NCBI GenBank assembly: GCA_041662485.1
Contig: JBAZSJ010000008.1
Span: forward strand, 75,939 to 139,938
DNA from: Rariglobus sp041662485
GTDB taxonomy: Bacteria; Verrucomicrobiota; Verrucomicrobiia; Opitutales; Opitutaceae
Reading direction: 5' to 3'
Length of the DNA stretch: 64,000 bases
Shown: positions 43,756 through 51,863 of the stretch, piece after piece
Layout: every line of letters begins with the position of its first letter
How positions within the stretch are numbered: the first letter of the stretch is position 1
Notes under the pieces: model-generated
What the model saw: the letters and a program-made list of their open reading frames with translations, nothing else
What the model was told of the DNA's origin: nothing
Database searches by the model: none
Made by a program: the position numbers and the translations under genes

Positions 43756-43777
43756 CGCGAGCAAGCTCGCGGCCTAC
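43756..43777. repeat. REP-like hairpin after the PRiA4_ORF3-like gene
   Basis: GCGAGCAAGCTCGC followed by GGCCTAC, a family A stem with an altered head, six bases after the stop codon. Confidence 0.6.
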
Positions 43778-43903
43778 GGGACGGGTAGTTTGGGCGGCGG
43801 GGTTGACGTGGCGGCGGAAATGGCGTTCTTGGGGCCTGTTCTTTGTCACGTTCGTGGTCAGCAGGGAGGAGCGGGCATTCGTGTTTCGCTTCTCCAACTG
43901 ACC

Positions 43904-44143
43904 ATGAACAAGACCAACCGCACGATCACGGTCGCGCATCCGCTGAGTGTCCTCGGGGCATTCGTCTTCCGGGCCTTCTCCACGAAGGTCGCAGGCGGGA
44001 CGGATTCACCGGTCAAGGGCGGTCACGGGGCGTATCGTGAAGCATCGACGGCCGCACAGGCCGCCCGCCTCTCGCAGGCGTTCGGTCACGGGTGGTCGTC
44101 CAACCCGCGCACTTCGGCCTCACGGTTGAAGGTCGCGGCATAA
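43904..44143 (+). CDS. Small hypothetical protein, 79 residues
   Basis: From ATG 43904: MNKTNRTITVAHPLSVLGAF followed by VFRAFSTKVAGGTDSPVKGG and an alanine/serine-rich end. No signal peptide or helix is sure and no family is recognised. A textbook terminator 15 bases behind the stop argues that this is the coding part of a real short transcript. The upstream in-frame region to 43790 has no coding look. Confidence 0.55.
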   Translation: MNKTNRTITVAHPLSVLGAFVFRAFSTKVAGGTDSPVKGGHGAYREASTAAQAARLSQAFGHGWSSNPRTSASRLKVAA

Positions 44144-44158
44144 ACGCAGTAAACAACG

Positions 44159-44196
44159 CCGCCCGGGAGCACAGGCTCCCGGGCGGTTTTTCTTTT
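44159..44196 (+). terminator. Strong Rho-independent terminator
   Basis: CCGCCCGGGAGC and GCTCCCGGGCGG, a perfect 12-bp stem with an ACAG loop, then TTTTTCTTTT. Confidence 0.93.
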
Positions 44197-44212
44197 GGCG
44201 GGGATCGTTGTA

Positions 44213-44274
44213 GTAGGCCAGACCGGCGGTCTGAGCCTCTGAAAAAGCCCGACCAGCGGTCGGGCCTACATCAG
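44213..44274. repeat. REP pair, GTAGGCC type
   Basis: GTAGTAGGCCAGACCGGCGG then TCTGAGCC, and facing it GCCCGACCAGCGGTCGGGCC then TAC. Both begin with GTAG on their own strand and form hairpins GCCAGACcggcgGTCTG and GCCCGACcgctgGTCGGGC. Confidence 0.8.
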
Positions 44275-44292
44275 GCTCAAGTCCAAATCCAA

Positions 44293-45279
44293 CTAGAAGC
44301 TGGCGCTGAGGGTCGCGCCCACGCCGGCGTTGGCGGCGTTGTAGGTGTAGAGCTCGCTGGTGGAGTTGCGCCAGTCGAAGCTGGTGAACACCCGGGCCGA
44401 GGCCCAGCGGTTGAAGCTGTAGTTGACGCTGGCGCCGACCGAGCAGGTGGTGTCGCGGCGGCCCATGCTGACCGGGCCGAATTCCTCGTAGTCGCGGTAG
44501 ATGGAACGGGTCACGCTGACGTAGGGCCCGAGGGTCCATTTGCCGTGGATGTAGTAGTAGCCGGCGTTGGCGAAGAAATCATACTTGTCGTTGCGATGCT
44601 CGCTGACGGTGGGGGTGCTGGCGGTGCCGGCGTCGGTGAAACAATAATCAACGCCGACGGTCATCGAGAGGACCTGGTTGGCGCCGAGGCTCACGAGTTT
44701 TTTGAGGGAGAGCGACGGGGTGTTGGAGCGGTAGATGAGGTGGTAGTCGGGCGTGCCGTTGAGGCGGTAGATGGAGCTGGTGGTGAAGCCCAGGTTGGCC
44801 TCCCAGTTTGTCCCGAAGCGGAAGCTCAGGTTGAACGGCATGCTGTAGGAATCGAAGTCGAGGCTCTTGCGGACGGAGTCGTCGGTGCCGATGCCGTGGT
44901 TGTAGCGCTGGTAGGTGAAGCCGAGGGACGGGGTGAGCAGGCCGTTGGCGACCGCCATGGACGGGGTTTGGGCGACGATGGAAGCCGTGTTGGCGAGGAT
45001 CATGGCCTCGACCGGGTCGCTGGCCGTGAGATAGACGTTGGTGGTGTAATACACCTGGGCGTCGTAGGCCACGGTGAACTTGACGGGGAAGTCGCGGCGC
45101 TGGGCGACGCGCTGGGTGCCGGCGTCCTGGTCGCCGCCCTGCGCGGCGGCGGGGCCGTTGGTGGAGTTGGGGGCCGCCGGGGCCTGGGGCAGCGCGGCGC
45201 GGTCAATGATGGATTCGTTGGTCTGGGCGTGGACGGAACAGGCCACGAGCAGCAGGGCGGGCAAGAGGATGCGTTTCAT
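44293..45279 (-). CDS. Outer-membrane beta-barrel protein
   Basis: 328 residues from ATG 45279 with signal peptide MKRILLPALLLVACSVHAQ. After a low-complexity linker (PAAPNSTNGPAAAQGGDQDA) come alternating amphipathic strands such as VKFTVAYDAQVYYTTNVYL, WEANLGFTTSSIYRL and KWTLGPYVSVTRSIY, ending in the C-terminal phenylalanine (GATLSASF) used by the BAM complex. It starts 22 bases after the large FecR-domain gene and is surely co-transcribed. Such barrels could sense or pass the signal read by the FecR protein. Confidence 0.82.
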   Translation of the reverse strand: MKRILLPALLLVACSVHAQTNESIIDRAALPQAPAAPNSTNGPAAAQGGDQDAGTQRVAQRRDFPVKFTVAYDAQVYYTTNVYLTASDPVEAMILANTASIVAQTPSMAVANGLLTPSLGFTYQRYNHGIGTDDSVRKSLDFDSYSMPFNLSFRFGTNWEANLGFTTSSIYRLNGTPDYHLIYRSNTPSLSLKKLVSLGANQVLSMTVGVDYCFTDAGTASTPTVSEHRNDKYDFFANAGYYYIHGKWTLGPYVSVTRSIYRDYEEFGPVSMGRRDTTCSVGASVNYSFNRWASARVFTSFDWRNSTSELYTYNAANAGVGATLSASF

Positions 45280-45301
45280 GCGGTCGGTCGTGAGGGGATT
45301 G

Positions 45302-48300
45302 TCAGTTGAGAACGGGCGTCGAAGGCGGCGGGTTGGTGAACGGCGTCTTGGGATTGGCCAGGGTGCCGATGTGGACGTCGGCTCCGTGAGCGTCGAACTC
45401 CGAGGTGTTGGTGATCGGGTTGCCGCCGTAGCTGACGCCGCCGATGAAGTTGACGCGACCGTAGGCGGATGAGCCGAAGTGGGGGTATTTGCCGGAGCCA
45501 TCGGTGCCATTGGAGGTGCCGCCGAGCTTCGAATTCAGGTAAACGCCCGCGCCGCCGGGGAAGTTGATGTTGGTGAGGTTGATGGTGGCGGCCTCCATGG
45601 TGATGGTGCGGACGCCGGACGAGAAGGTGGTCGAGGTGAGATCAATGAGGTTGCTGGCGCGCAGGGCGAGGTTGCCTTGGTAGGCCGTGGTGAAGGTCAC
45701 GCCTTCATCGTAGGTGTTGTCGATCACGAGATACTTGGTCGCGCCGACGTAGAGGTCGCCGGCGGCCTCGAAGGAGACGTTATAGAGCGTGGTCTGGGTC
45801 TCGCCGTAGGGGAAGAAGTAGCTGCGGTCCTTGATTTCCTCGGAGTTGCCGAAGTGGGTGTAGTAGACGCTGTTTTCATCGAGCTTTTCGGTCTGGGCCC
45901 GGAGGGTGCCGGACAGTTCGGAGTAGGCGGTGAGGAGGCGGCCGAGTCCGGTGTGGTCGGCGGGATCGGAACCGAGGAAGGCGATGTTGTCTTCGCCCAC
46001 GATGCCGAGTTCGCGGAGGGTGGACTTCTGGGTGTTGCCCAGCCCGGTGTTATAAAAATCGAGGAAGGTCGTCAGGCTTGGGAGAGAAGTGGCGACGGTG
46101 GTGTCCTCCGCGGAGTCGCCCAAGTGGGCCACTTCGAAAATGGCGCGGCCTGCATCGAGATCGAGCAAGGCGCCATATTGATCCTCGGTCAGGCCGTCGA
46201 GGAGGGCGTTGATCAGGACGAGCGACCGGTAGGAGGGAGACATCGGGCCGTCGGATAGCGTGGGAATGATCGAGGGCGGGCCCACGGGGCTGTTGCCGAC
46301 GAAGAGCTGGAAGAAGGAATAGTGGTTTGCTTCGGAGGCGAGGTAGTCGCGGGTGCGTGTATTCAGGTCCTTGTAGGCCGTGATCGCGCTCGTGAGCAGC
46401 CCGGAGTTGAAGGCGCCGTAGGAGAAGAACTCGATGCCGGACGGATCTTGAAAGACGCTCATGTCGCGCAGGGTTTCCCGGTCGGCGTCGGTGGGGAGGC
46501 TGGTGTAGAAGGCGAGGATTTCCGCGACGCGCTCGCCAGAGGTGAAGGACGTGTCACCCGCGTAGCCGAGGATATCGTTGGGCGGGGAAACAAGCAGCAT
46601 GGTGCCAACGCCGAGTTCGCGGATAGCCTTCTGCTGGTCGGCGGGGAGAGCTTTGAAATAGGCGACCGCCTCCGCGAAGCGGGATGCGAGGGCCTCCGGG
46701 GAGATCTCATTTTTGAAGTAGAGCTCGAGGATGTTTCCGTTGGCGCTCATCTGGCGCAGGGTGGTGACGTCATCACCCAATGCGGTGCCCACGGCGGTCA
46801 GGAGCGCGCCGACCGGCTGATAGTTGTTCTCGCCCTCCAGAACCTCTTGGAAGCCGATATTGAAGTCCTTGAGCGCGGTGAGTTGAGCGGGGGTATACGC
46901 GCTGATGATGTCCAAGGCCGCGGTCAGGCTGTAGGTGGTGGGATTGTTGGCGACGCCGTCGAGGTATTTGCCCCAGCCGGCGCTTTGCAGGGCGTCGCGT
47001 TGAGGCTGATCGAGGGCGTTGAACGTATCGAGAAGCGCGGAGAGGTAGCCGGCGCTGCGGTCCATGACGATCTGGCCGGCGCCGAGGGAGACAAGGTCGC
47101 GTTTTTGACCGGAGGTGAGGGCGCCTTCGTCGGTGCTGTTCCACATGGCGGCGGTGCGGCTGAAGGCGGCGACGCTCCATTCGGTCGGTCCGGGCGCGCT
47201 GTCGAGGAAGGGAAGGAGGTTCCCGCCATTGACACCGCGGGGGACGGAGGCCGGCATGACTGCGTTGTATCCGGCCAGTTCCAAGAAGAGCTCGTAACCG
47301 GTTGGATCGGTGTTCTTGAGGGTGACGAGGGCGGCGAGGTTGCGGACGATGTCGGCGTTGGCGAGGGTCAGGCCGGTGTCGGTATCCGGAGTCAGGACGG
47401 CCACGGTGATGGCGTGGTCGGCGAGTTTCAGGATGACTGCCTTGGCCTCGGGGGAGAGGCTTCTGAAGACCTCTTGCTGCTCGGAGGTGAGATCGGGAGG
47501 GAGGACTTCCGTGTCGACCGTGTCGGGATTGAGAACGTCGTCCGGGGGCAGTTCTGTATCCATAATCGGGTCCGGGTCGGTCACCTTTGGAGCGGGCGGA
47601 TTGTCGATGAGGGTTTGGACGCGCTGTTTCAGGTCGTCTGGGATTTTGATGCCGAGGCTTTCGGCGGTGGCGAGGGCGTTGGCGAGGGCGTCGCCCTGAA
47701 GCTCGACACCCTGTTCGACGGCGTCGGCGAGGGCCTGGAGGGTCGCGGTCATTGAGGCTTCGGCGAGGGCCTGGTCTTCGGCGGAGAGATCGCTGGACTT
47801 GCCGCCGTTGGCGGTTCCGCCGCCGGGCTGGGTGATGGAAACCTGGCCCATGGTCAGGGAAACGGTGCGGCCGTCGGCGAGGTTGAGGGTGATGGTGCCG
47901 TGCGAGACGATGATGGTCTGGATGCCGGCGTCGTTGAGGCCGACGGTGAAGGTGGTGCCGCGCGCGCCGGCCAAGCCGCGCGGGGTGCGGATGCTGTAGT
48001 CGAAGGTCGCGCCGGGTTGTTTTTGAAGATCGGAGACGACGGAGCCGACCTTGAGGTCGATCACGGCCTGATGTTTCACCTCGGTGGGGGAGGTTTGGGA
48101 ATCGGAGGCGCTCTCAAGGACGATGACGGTGTTGGGGGCGATGATGGACTTCACGCCGGGCATGGGAGTGAGGACGACGCGGCCGTCGGCGCCGGTGGAT
48201 ATGCGCGTGCCGACGATGACGGACTCGCCCTTCATCACGGGATGCGGGGCGGCTTCGTCGGGACGTTGAAGCTCGGCTTGGCCGCTGACGAAGATGACGC

Positions 48301-48376
48301 GGACGGTTTGCGCGGGCAGGTTGACTGCCAGAAGAAGCGCGAGGCTAACGGTGTAGAAAAAGGTGTTAAGTCTCAT
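45302..48376 (-). CDS. Large secreted FecR-domain protein
   Basis: 1024 residues. A signal peptide (FFYTVSLALLLAVNLPAQ) is followed by a FecR domain at about residues 24-185 (VRVIFVSGQAELQRPDEA, SIIAPNTVIVLESASD, FDYSIRTPRGLAGARGTTFT). The long middle (about 210-820) is helical with degenerate repeated units (for example LLDTFNALDQPQRDALQSAG, AYFKALPADQQKAIRELGVG, FLDFYNTGLGNTQKSTLREL), and the last 150 residues are beta-rich. The FecR part normally passes a cell-surface signal to a sigma/anti-sigma pair; none is near. The gene is divergent from the CHASE2-cyclase gene with 56 bases between. Confidence 0.85.
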   Translation of the reverse strand: MRLNTFFYTVSLALLLAVNLPAQTVRVIFVSGQAELQRPDEAAPHPVMKGESVIVGTRISTGADGRVVLTPMPGVKSIIAPNTVIVLESASDSQTSPTEVKHQAVIDLKVGSVVSDLQKQPGATFDYSIRTPRGLAGARGTTFTVGLNDAGIQTIIVSHGTITLNLADGRTVSLTMGQVSITQPGGGTANGGKSSDLSAEDQALAEASMTATLQALADAVEQGVELQGDALANALATAESLGIKIPDDLKQRVQTLIDNPPAPKVTDPDPIMDTELPPDDVLNPDTVDTEVLPPDLTSEQQEVFRSLSPEAKAVILKLADHAITVAVLTPDTDTGLTLANADIVRNLAALVTLKNTDPTGYELFLELAGYNAVMPASVPRGVNGGNLLPFLDSAPGPTEWSVAAFSRTAAMWNSTDEGALTSGQKRDLVSLGAGQIVMDRSAGYLSALLDTFNALDQPQRDALQSAGWGKYLDGVANNPTTYSLTAALDIISAYTPAQLTALKDFNIGFQEVLEGENNYQPVGALLTAVGTALGDDVTTLRQMSANGNILELYFKNEISPEALASRFAEAVAYFKALPADQQKAIRELGVGTMLLVSPPNDILGYAGDTSFTSGERVAEILAFYTSLPTDADRETLRDMSVFQDPSGIEFFSYGAFNSGLLTSAITAYKDLNTRTRDYLASEANHYSFFQLFVGNSPVGPPSIIPTLSDGPMSPSYRSLVLINALLDGLTEDQYGALLDLDAGRAIFEVAHLGDSAEDTTVATSLPSLTTFLDFYNTGLGNTQKSTLRELGIVGEDNIAFLGSDPADHTGLGRLLTAYSELSGTLRAQTEKLDENSVYYTHFGNSEEIKDRSYFFPYGETQTTLYNVSFEAAGDLYVGATKYLVIDNTYDEGVTFTTAYQGNLALRASNLIDLTSTTFSSGVRTITMEAATINLTNINFPGGAGVYLNSKLGGTSNGTDGSGKYPHFGSSAYGRVNFIGGVSYGGNPITNTSEFDAHGADVHIGTLANPKTPFTNPPPSTPVLN

Positions 48377-48432
48377 AAATCCTAGTATCTAATTCACTGA
48401 ATTAGAACTTTAACACAAGTGGTTTTCTTCCC

Positions 48433-50694
48433 TTGAGCCAATCCCTCGCAAAGTATTTAACAAAATTATCCCCGGCTTGGTGCTGGAGGCTGGGGGTGAC
48501 CCTATTGCTGGGGGTGGTTTTGGGCTGGTCGTGGGATTGGCTGCCCTTGCGCCGGTTGGAGTGGTTGACGGAGGATATGCGCCTGCAACTGCGAGCGAAG
48601 TGGGATGTGCCGCCGCCGACGGGGAAAGTGATGTTGTTGGCGGTGGACGAGCAGTCGCTGGCGGATCTTGAAAAGTGGCCTTTTCCCCGGTCCATTCACG
48701 GTCAGTTGATGGAATGGTTGGGCAAGTCGCCGGAAGTGCGTCCGGCCGTTTTGGGGTGGGACTTCGTTTTCACGGACGAAGATTATGATCCCCGTGTGGA
48801 CCAGATGTTTGCGGCGCCGCTGGCAACGGCCGGGTATCCCATCGTAATGGGGGCGATTTATAATCCGGCGGCGACAGGCATATGGTCGCAGGGCAAGCCG
48901 GTTCCGCGCCTCGGACTTACGAAACCGCTGGCGGTGCCGGCAGATATAAGGAACCGGTTGCCCGACGGACGGGGCATTCAGGTGCCGATCACTCCGCTGT
49001 TGGACGTGACGCATTTTGCCGTGCTCGATGCCGATGCGGACCGCGATGGCGTTATACGCACGTTTCCGTTGATCGTGAGAGTCGGGGATCGGGTTTTCAC
49101 GAGCCTTGTTCTGGAGACATTGCTGTCTTACTGGAAAATCGACGAGGCCGACATCGAGGTGAAACTGGGAGATGCGTTGATCTTGCATGGCCGTGATGGC
49201 GACAGGCGGGTGCCGATTGATGAGCGCGGCTTTTATCGTCTCAATTACCGTTACGAGATGAAGGAGCGGGCATTTCCCGTCGGCATCGAAACACTTTCCT
49301 ATTCGAAGCTCCACGCGGCGTTGCTGCCATGGGCCCTTTTCGGGGACGCGATGCCGGTGGTGCCGGTGACGGGCAAGATTCTGATCGTGGGAGAGACCGC
49401 CTCCGGGTTGACCGACATCGGGACCAGCCCGATCAACAAGGGAAGCCCGAAGGTGTTGGTTCATATCAACGCGCTCGAAAACATGCTGAGCAACGATTAC
49501 CTGCGCCCCGTATCGCGTTGGCCGGGGTTGTGTCTCCTGCTGGCGCTCGGCCTGGGCGCGGCCTGGGTGCTTGATCGAAGCCAATTTCGCTTTTACTGGG
49601 TGCTCGTGCCCGTCCTGGCGCTGGCGGCTGCGGCGGGCACTTCGATCGCGTTGATCGCCGGCAATTTCATGATTCCTCTGTCGGTGCCGCTGGTGGCCTT
49701 CGGTCTGCAGCAGATGTTTGTGGCCGCGCAAAAGATCCGCGAGGAGCAGGCGCAGCGGGAGCGCATCCGGCGCATGTTCGGCTCCTATGTGTCGCCCGAA
49801 CTCGTGAGGCGCATGGTCGAGGCGCGGGCCGAGCCGCAGCTCGGCGGACACGAAGACGAGATCACGGCGTTCTTCAGCGACATCCAGGGGTTCTCGTCGT
49901 TTTCCGAGGTTCTGACGCCCGTCGATCTCGTGGAGCTGCTCAACGAATACCTCGGCGCGATGACGGACATCCTCCAGGAGAACGGCGGGGCGCTCGACAA
50001 ATACATCGGCGACGCGATCGTCGCGATGTTCGGCGGCCTCGTGCCGCTCGCCGACCACGCGCGCAAGGCCTGCGAGACGGCGGCGCGCATGCAGCTGCGG
50101 CAGGCCGAGCTGCGCGCGCACTGGAAGTCCCAGGGCGACCGCTGGCCGCCGCTCGTCCACGCCATGCGCACGCGCATCGGCCTCAATTCCGGCCCCGTGG
50201 TCGTGGGCAACATGGGCTCCAAGCATCGCTTCAACTACACCATGATGGGCGACGTGGTGAACCTCGCCGCGCGCTGCGAAAGCGGCGCGAAATCCTTCGG
50301 CGTCTACACGCTCGTGACCGAGGAGACGGTGAAGCTCGCGAAGAAGGCGGGCTGCGCATGCGTGTTCCGTTCGCTGGACCGGATCGTGGTCAAGGGAAAG
50401 ACGCTGCCAGTGGAGGTCTACGAGCTCGCCGCGCTTTCTCCGGAGCATCTGCCGGAGGGTGGAGCGCGCTGCATGGAGCTTTTCGCCGAGGGACGCGCGC
50501 ACTATTTGAAACAGGACTGGGCGGAGGCGATCCGTTGTTTCGAGGAGGCCGCGCCGCTGGAGCCGTTGCAGCCGGGGCGTGACGACGGCGTGGAAAACAC
50601 CCCGTCGCTGCTGATGAAGGCGCGTGCCGAAAAACTGCGCGAGCATCCGCCGGGCGCGGGTTGGGACGGCGTTTACAAGATGACTTCCAAATGA
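48433..50694 (+). CDS. CHASE2-domain adenylate/guanylate cyclase
   Basis: 753 residues, TTG start at 48433 (no ATG near). Order: one N-terminal helix, a periplasmic CHASE2 sensor (about residues 35-330), three transmembrane helices (about 350-425), a short linker and a class III cyclase domain (about 470-640). The metal aspartates are in ITAFFSDIQGFSSF and KYIGDAIVAMFGG; VVVGNMGSKHRFNYTMMGD with VVNLAARCES completes the site. CHASE2 with a cyclase domain makes cAMP or cGMP in response to an outside signal. Its stop overlaps an ATG of the next FecR-like gene (ATGA at 50691-50694). Confidence 0.94.
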   Translation: MSQSLAKYLTKLSPAWCWRLGVTLLLGVVLGWSWDWLPLRRLEWLTEDMRLQLRAKWDVPPPTGKVMLLAVDEQSLADLEKWPFPRSIHGQLMEWLGKSPEVRPAVLGWDFVFTDEDYDPRVDQMFAAPLATAGYPIVMGAIYNPAATGIWSQGKPVPRLGLTKPLAVPADIRNRLPDGRGIQVPITPLLDVTHFAVLDADADRDGVIRTFPLIVRVGDRVFTSLVLETLLSYWKIDEADIEVKLGDALILHGRDGDRRVPIDERGFYRLNYRYEMKERAFPVGIETLSYSKLHAALLPWALFGDAMPVVPVTGKILIVGETASGLTDIGTSPINKGSPKVLVHINALENMLSNDYLRPVSRWPGLCLLLALGLGAAWVLDRSQFRFYWVLVPVLALAAAAGTSIALIAGNFMIPLSVPLVAFGLQQMFVAAQKIREEQAQRERIRRMFGSYVSPELVRRMVEARAEPQLGGHEDEITAFFSDIQGFSSFSEVLTPVDLVELLNEYLGAMTDILQENGGALDKYIGDAIVAMFGGLVPLADHARKACETAARMQLRQAELRAHWKSQGDRWPPLVHAMRTRIGLNSGPVVVGNMGSKHRFNYTMMGDVVNLAARCESGAKSFGVYTLVTEETVKLAKKAGCACVFRSLDRIVVKGKTLPVEVYELAALSPEHLPEGGARCMELFAEGRAHYLKQDWAEAIRCFEEAAPLEPLQPGRDDGVENTPSLLMKARAEKLREHPPGAGWDGVYKMTSK

Positions 50695-51566
50695 AGCCAA
50701 CCACGCACGGCGTTGAGGTGTTAGGTAGGGCGGGACCGCTGGGCCCGCCGCGAGGCGAAGCGGACGGCCCAGCGGTCCGTCCCTACCTTACCGGGCGTGC
50801 GCATGCCCATATGCTGGGCGTGGCGCTGGCGTTTTTTTTCGCGGGGTTTGCCGTGCACGCGGCGGAAACGCCGACGCTTACGTTCACGAACGGGCAGGTT
50901 CTGCTGCGCGAGGCGGACGGGAAGAAGATCAAATTCGCCAGGAAGGACATGGCGGTCGCGGAGGGCGTGACCGTGGTCACCGGCGAGAATGCGCAGGCGG
51001 AGGTGAGGGCGTCGGGCGGCCTGTGGCGGTTGGGACGCCGGGCGGTGTTTTCACCGGGTGCGACCGGCGGAGGGCGTTTGCTCGCGGGCACGGTGCTGGT
51101 GCGCGTGCCGTCGGATCAGACCTGGCGCGTGGAAAGCAGCCGCGGGCTGGTTTCGCTGGGGGAGGGGACGTGGATTTTGCAGGCGGTGGACAACGAGGGC
51201 TTGAAGCTCATCTGCCTCGACGGACCGGCGGTTGCGGTCGCGCTCGGAGAGATGAAGGCACCGGCGTCCGAGCCGTTGCGGAAAATAAAACTTCGTCCGG
51301 GCGAGCTGGTTTTTCTGCTGCCACAGGGGAAGGTGTTCGGACCGGTGGTGACGATTTTTCTTCAGGAGCTGTTGGCGACCAGCCGGCTGGTGGGCGGGTT
51401 TCCGGAAGATCTGCAGGATGCGGTCCGCCTGAAAAATCTGGGCATCGCGCAAAGCGAGCAGCTCAAGGGCGTGACCAACGCGCTCGTCGCCGGAGCCAAG
51501 GACGAGAAGGGATTTCAGGTCGTCGTGCCGAAGGCGGCACCGGCGAAGGAAAAGCCGCAGCCGTGA
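50691..51566 (+). CDS. FecR-like secreted protein with repeat-derived leader
   Basis: From the coupled ATG at 50691 (ATGA with the cyclase stop) the frame gives 291 residues; from the ATG at 50811, where a signal peptide starts (MLGVALAFFFAGFAVHAAE), 251. The first 40 residues of the longer form hold GRAGPLGPPRGEADGPAVRP, which is the family B repeat (50724-50787) in frame. The mature part has a FecR-type core: TFTNGQVLLREADGKKIKFA, GLWRLGRRAVFSPGATG, VESSRGLVSLGEGTWILQAV. It probably is secreted and works with the CHASE2 cyclase. Start choice uncertain. Confidence 0.75.
   Translation: MKPTTHGVEVLGRAGPLGPPRGEADGPAVRPYLTGRAHAHMLGVALAFFFAGFAVHAAETPTLTFTNGQVLLREADGKKIKFARKDMAVAEGVTVVTGENAQAEVRASGGLWRLGRRAVFSPGATGGGRLLAGTVLVRVPSDQTWRVESSRGLVSLGEGTWILQAVDNEGLKLICLDGPAVAVALGEMKAPASEPLRKIKLRPGELVFLLPQGKVFGPVVTIFLQELLATSRLVGGFPEDLQDAVRLKNLGIAQSEQLKGVTNALVAGAKDEKGFQVVVPKAAPAKEKPQP
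50724..50787. repeat. Dispersed inverted repeat, family B, in the FecR-like reading frame
   Basis: GGTAGGGCGGGACCGCTGGG faces ACGGCCCAGCGGTCCGTCCC then TACC around CGCCGCGAGGCGAAGCGG. It is read in frame as GRAGPLGPPR, the same peptide as in the tenI-like gene. Confidence 0.92.
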
Positions 51567-51627
51567 GGGCGAGGGGGGATTTATTCGCCATGGGTCCAAT
51601 GCCCGGAGCGTGCTCCGGTTTGGATTG

Positions 51628-51754
51628 ATGTAGGAGACAGGCTTTACGCCGCGATTTTGAAGATGAACCCCAAAGTAACCTATTAGGTTACTTTGGGGTT
51701 CGTATTTTCGGGATGCGTTGCGCGCGTCATCGCGGCGTAAAGCCGCTTCTACAT
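51628..51754. repeat. Composite: REP pair around a 37-bp palindrome
   Basis: GTAGGAGACAGGCTTTACGC then CGCGAT (51631-51652) and its inverted partner CATCGCGGCGTAAAGCCGCT then TCTAC (51728-51752) flank the palindrome at 51665-51701. A nested arrangement of two unrelated repeat types in a gap between convergent genes. Confidence 0.78.
51665..51701. repeat. 37-bp perfect palindrome
   Basis: Arms of 18 bases, GAACCCCAAAGTAACCTA, mirror around a single T. The inner 27 bases equal the core of the palindrome at 33546-33574. Confidence 0.92.
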
Positions 51755-51780
51755 TTTTCGGACGTCTGCACCGTCCGCCT

Positions 51781-51863
51781 GGCAGAACGCGCTCGGAGAT
51801 CGCGTTCCACCTCAATGCCTAAACGCGGTCGCCGACGGCGCGTTAGGGATAACGCGCCCTACC
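51781..51863. repeat. REP-like hairpin pair, AACGCG type
   Basis: GTGGAACGCGATCTCCGAGC then GCGTTCTGCC and GGTAGGGCGCGTTATCCCTA then ACGCGCC (both minus strand) form hairpins AACGCG/CGCGTT and GGCGCGTT/AACGCGCC behind GTGG and GTAG heads. The second head supplies the TAG stop of the M16-like gene. Confidence 0.75.

Noticed and set aside
51051..51815. 254-codon minus-strand frame crossing the repeat stack
   Set aside because: Shadow of the FecR-like gene and repeats; contains SNLIGYFG only because the palindrome is open in that frame.
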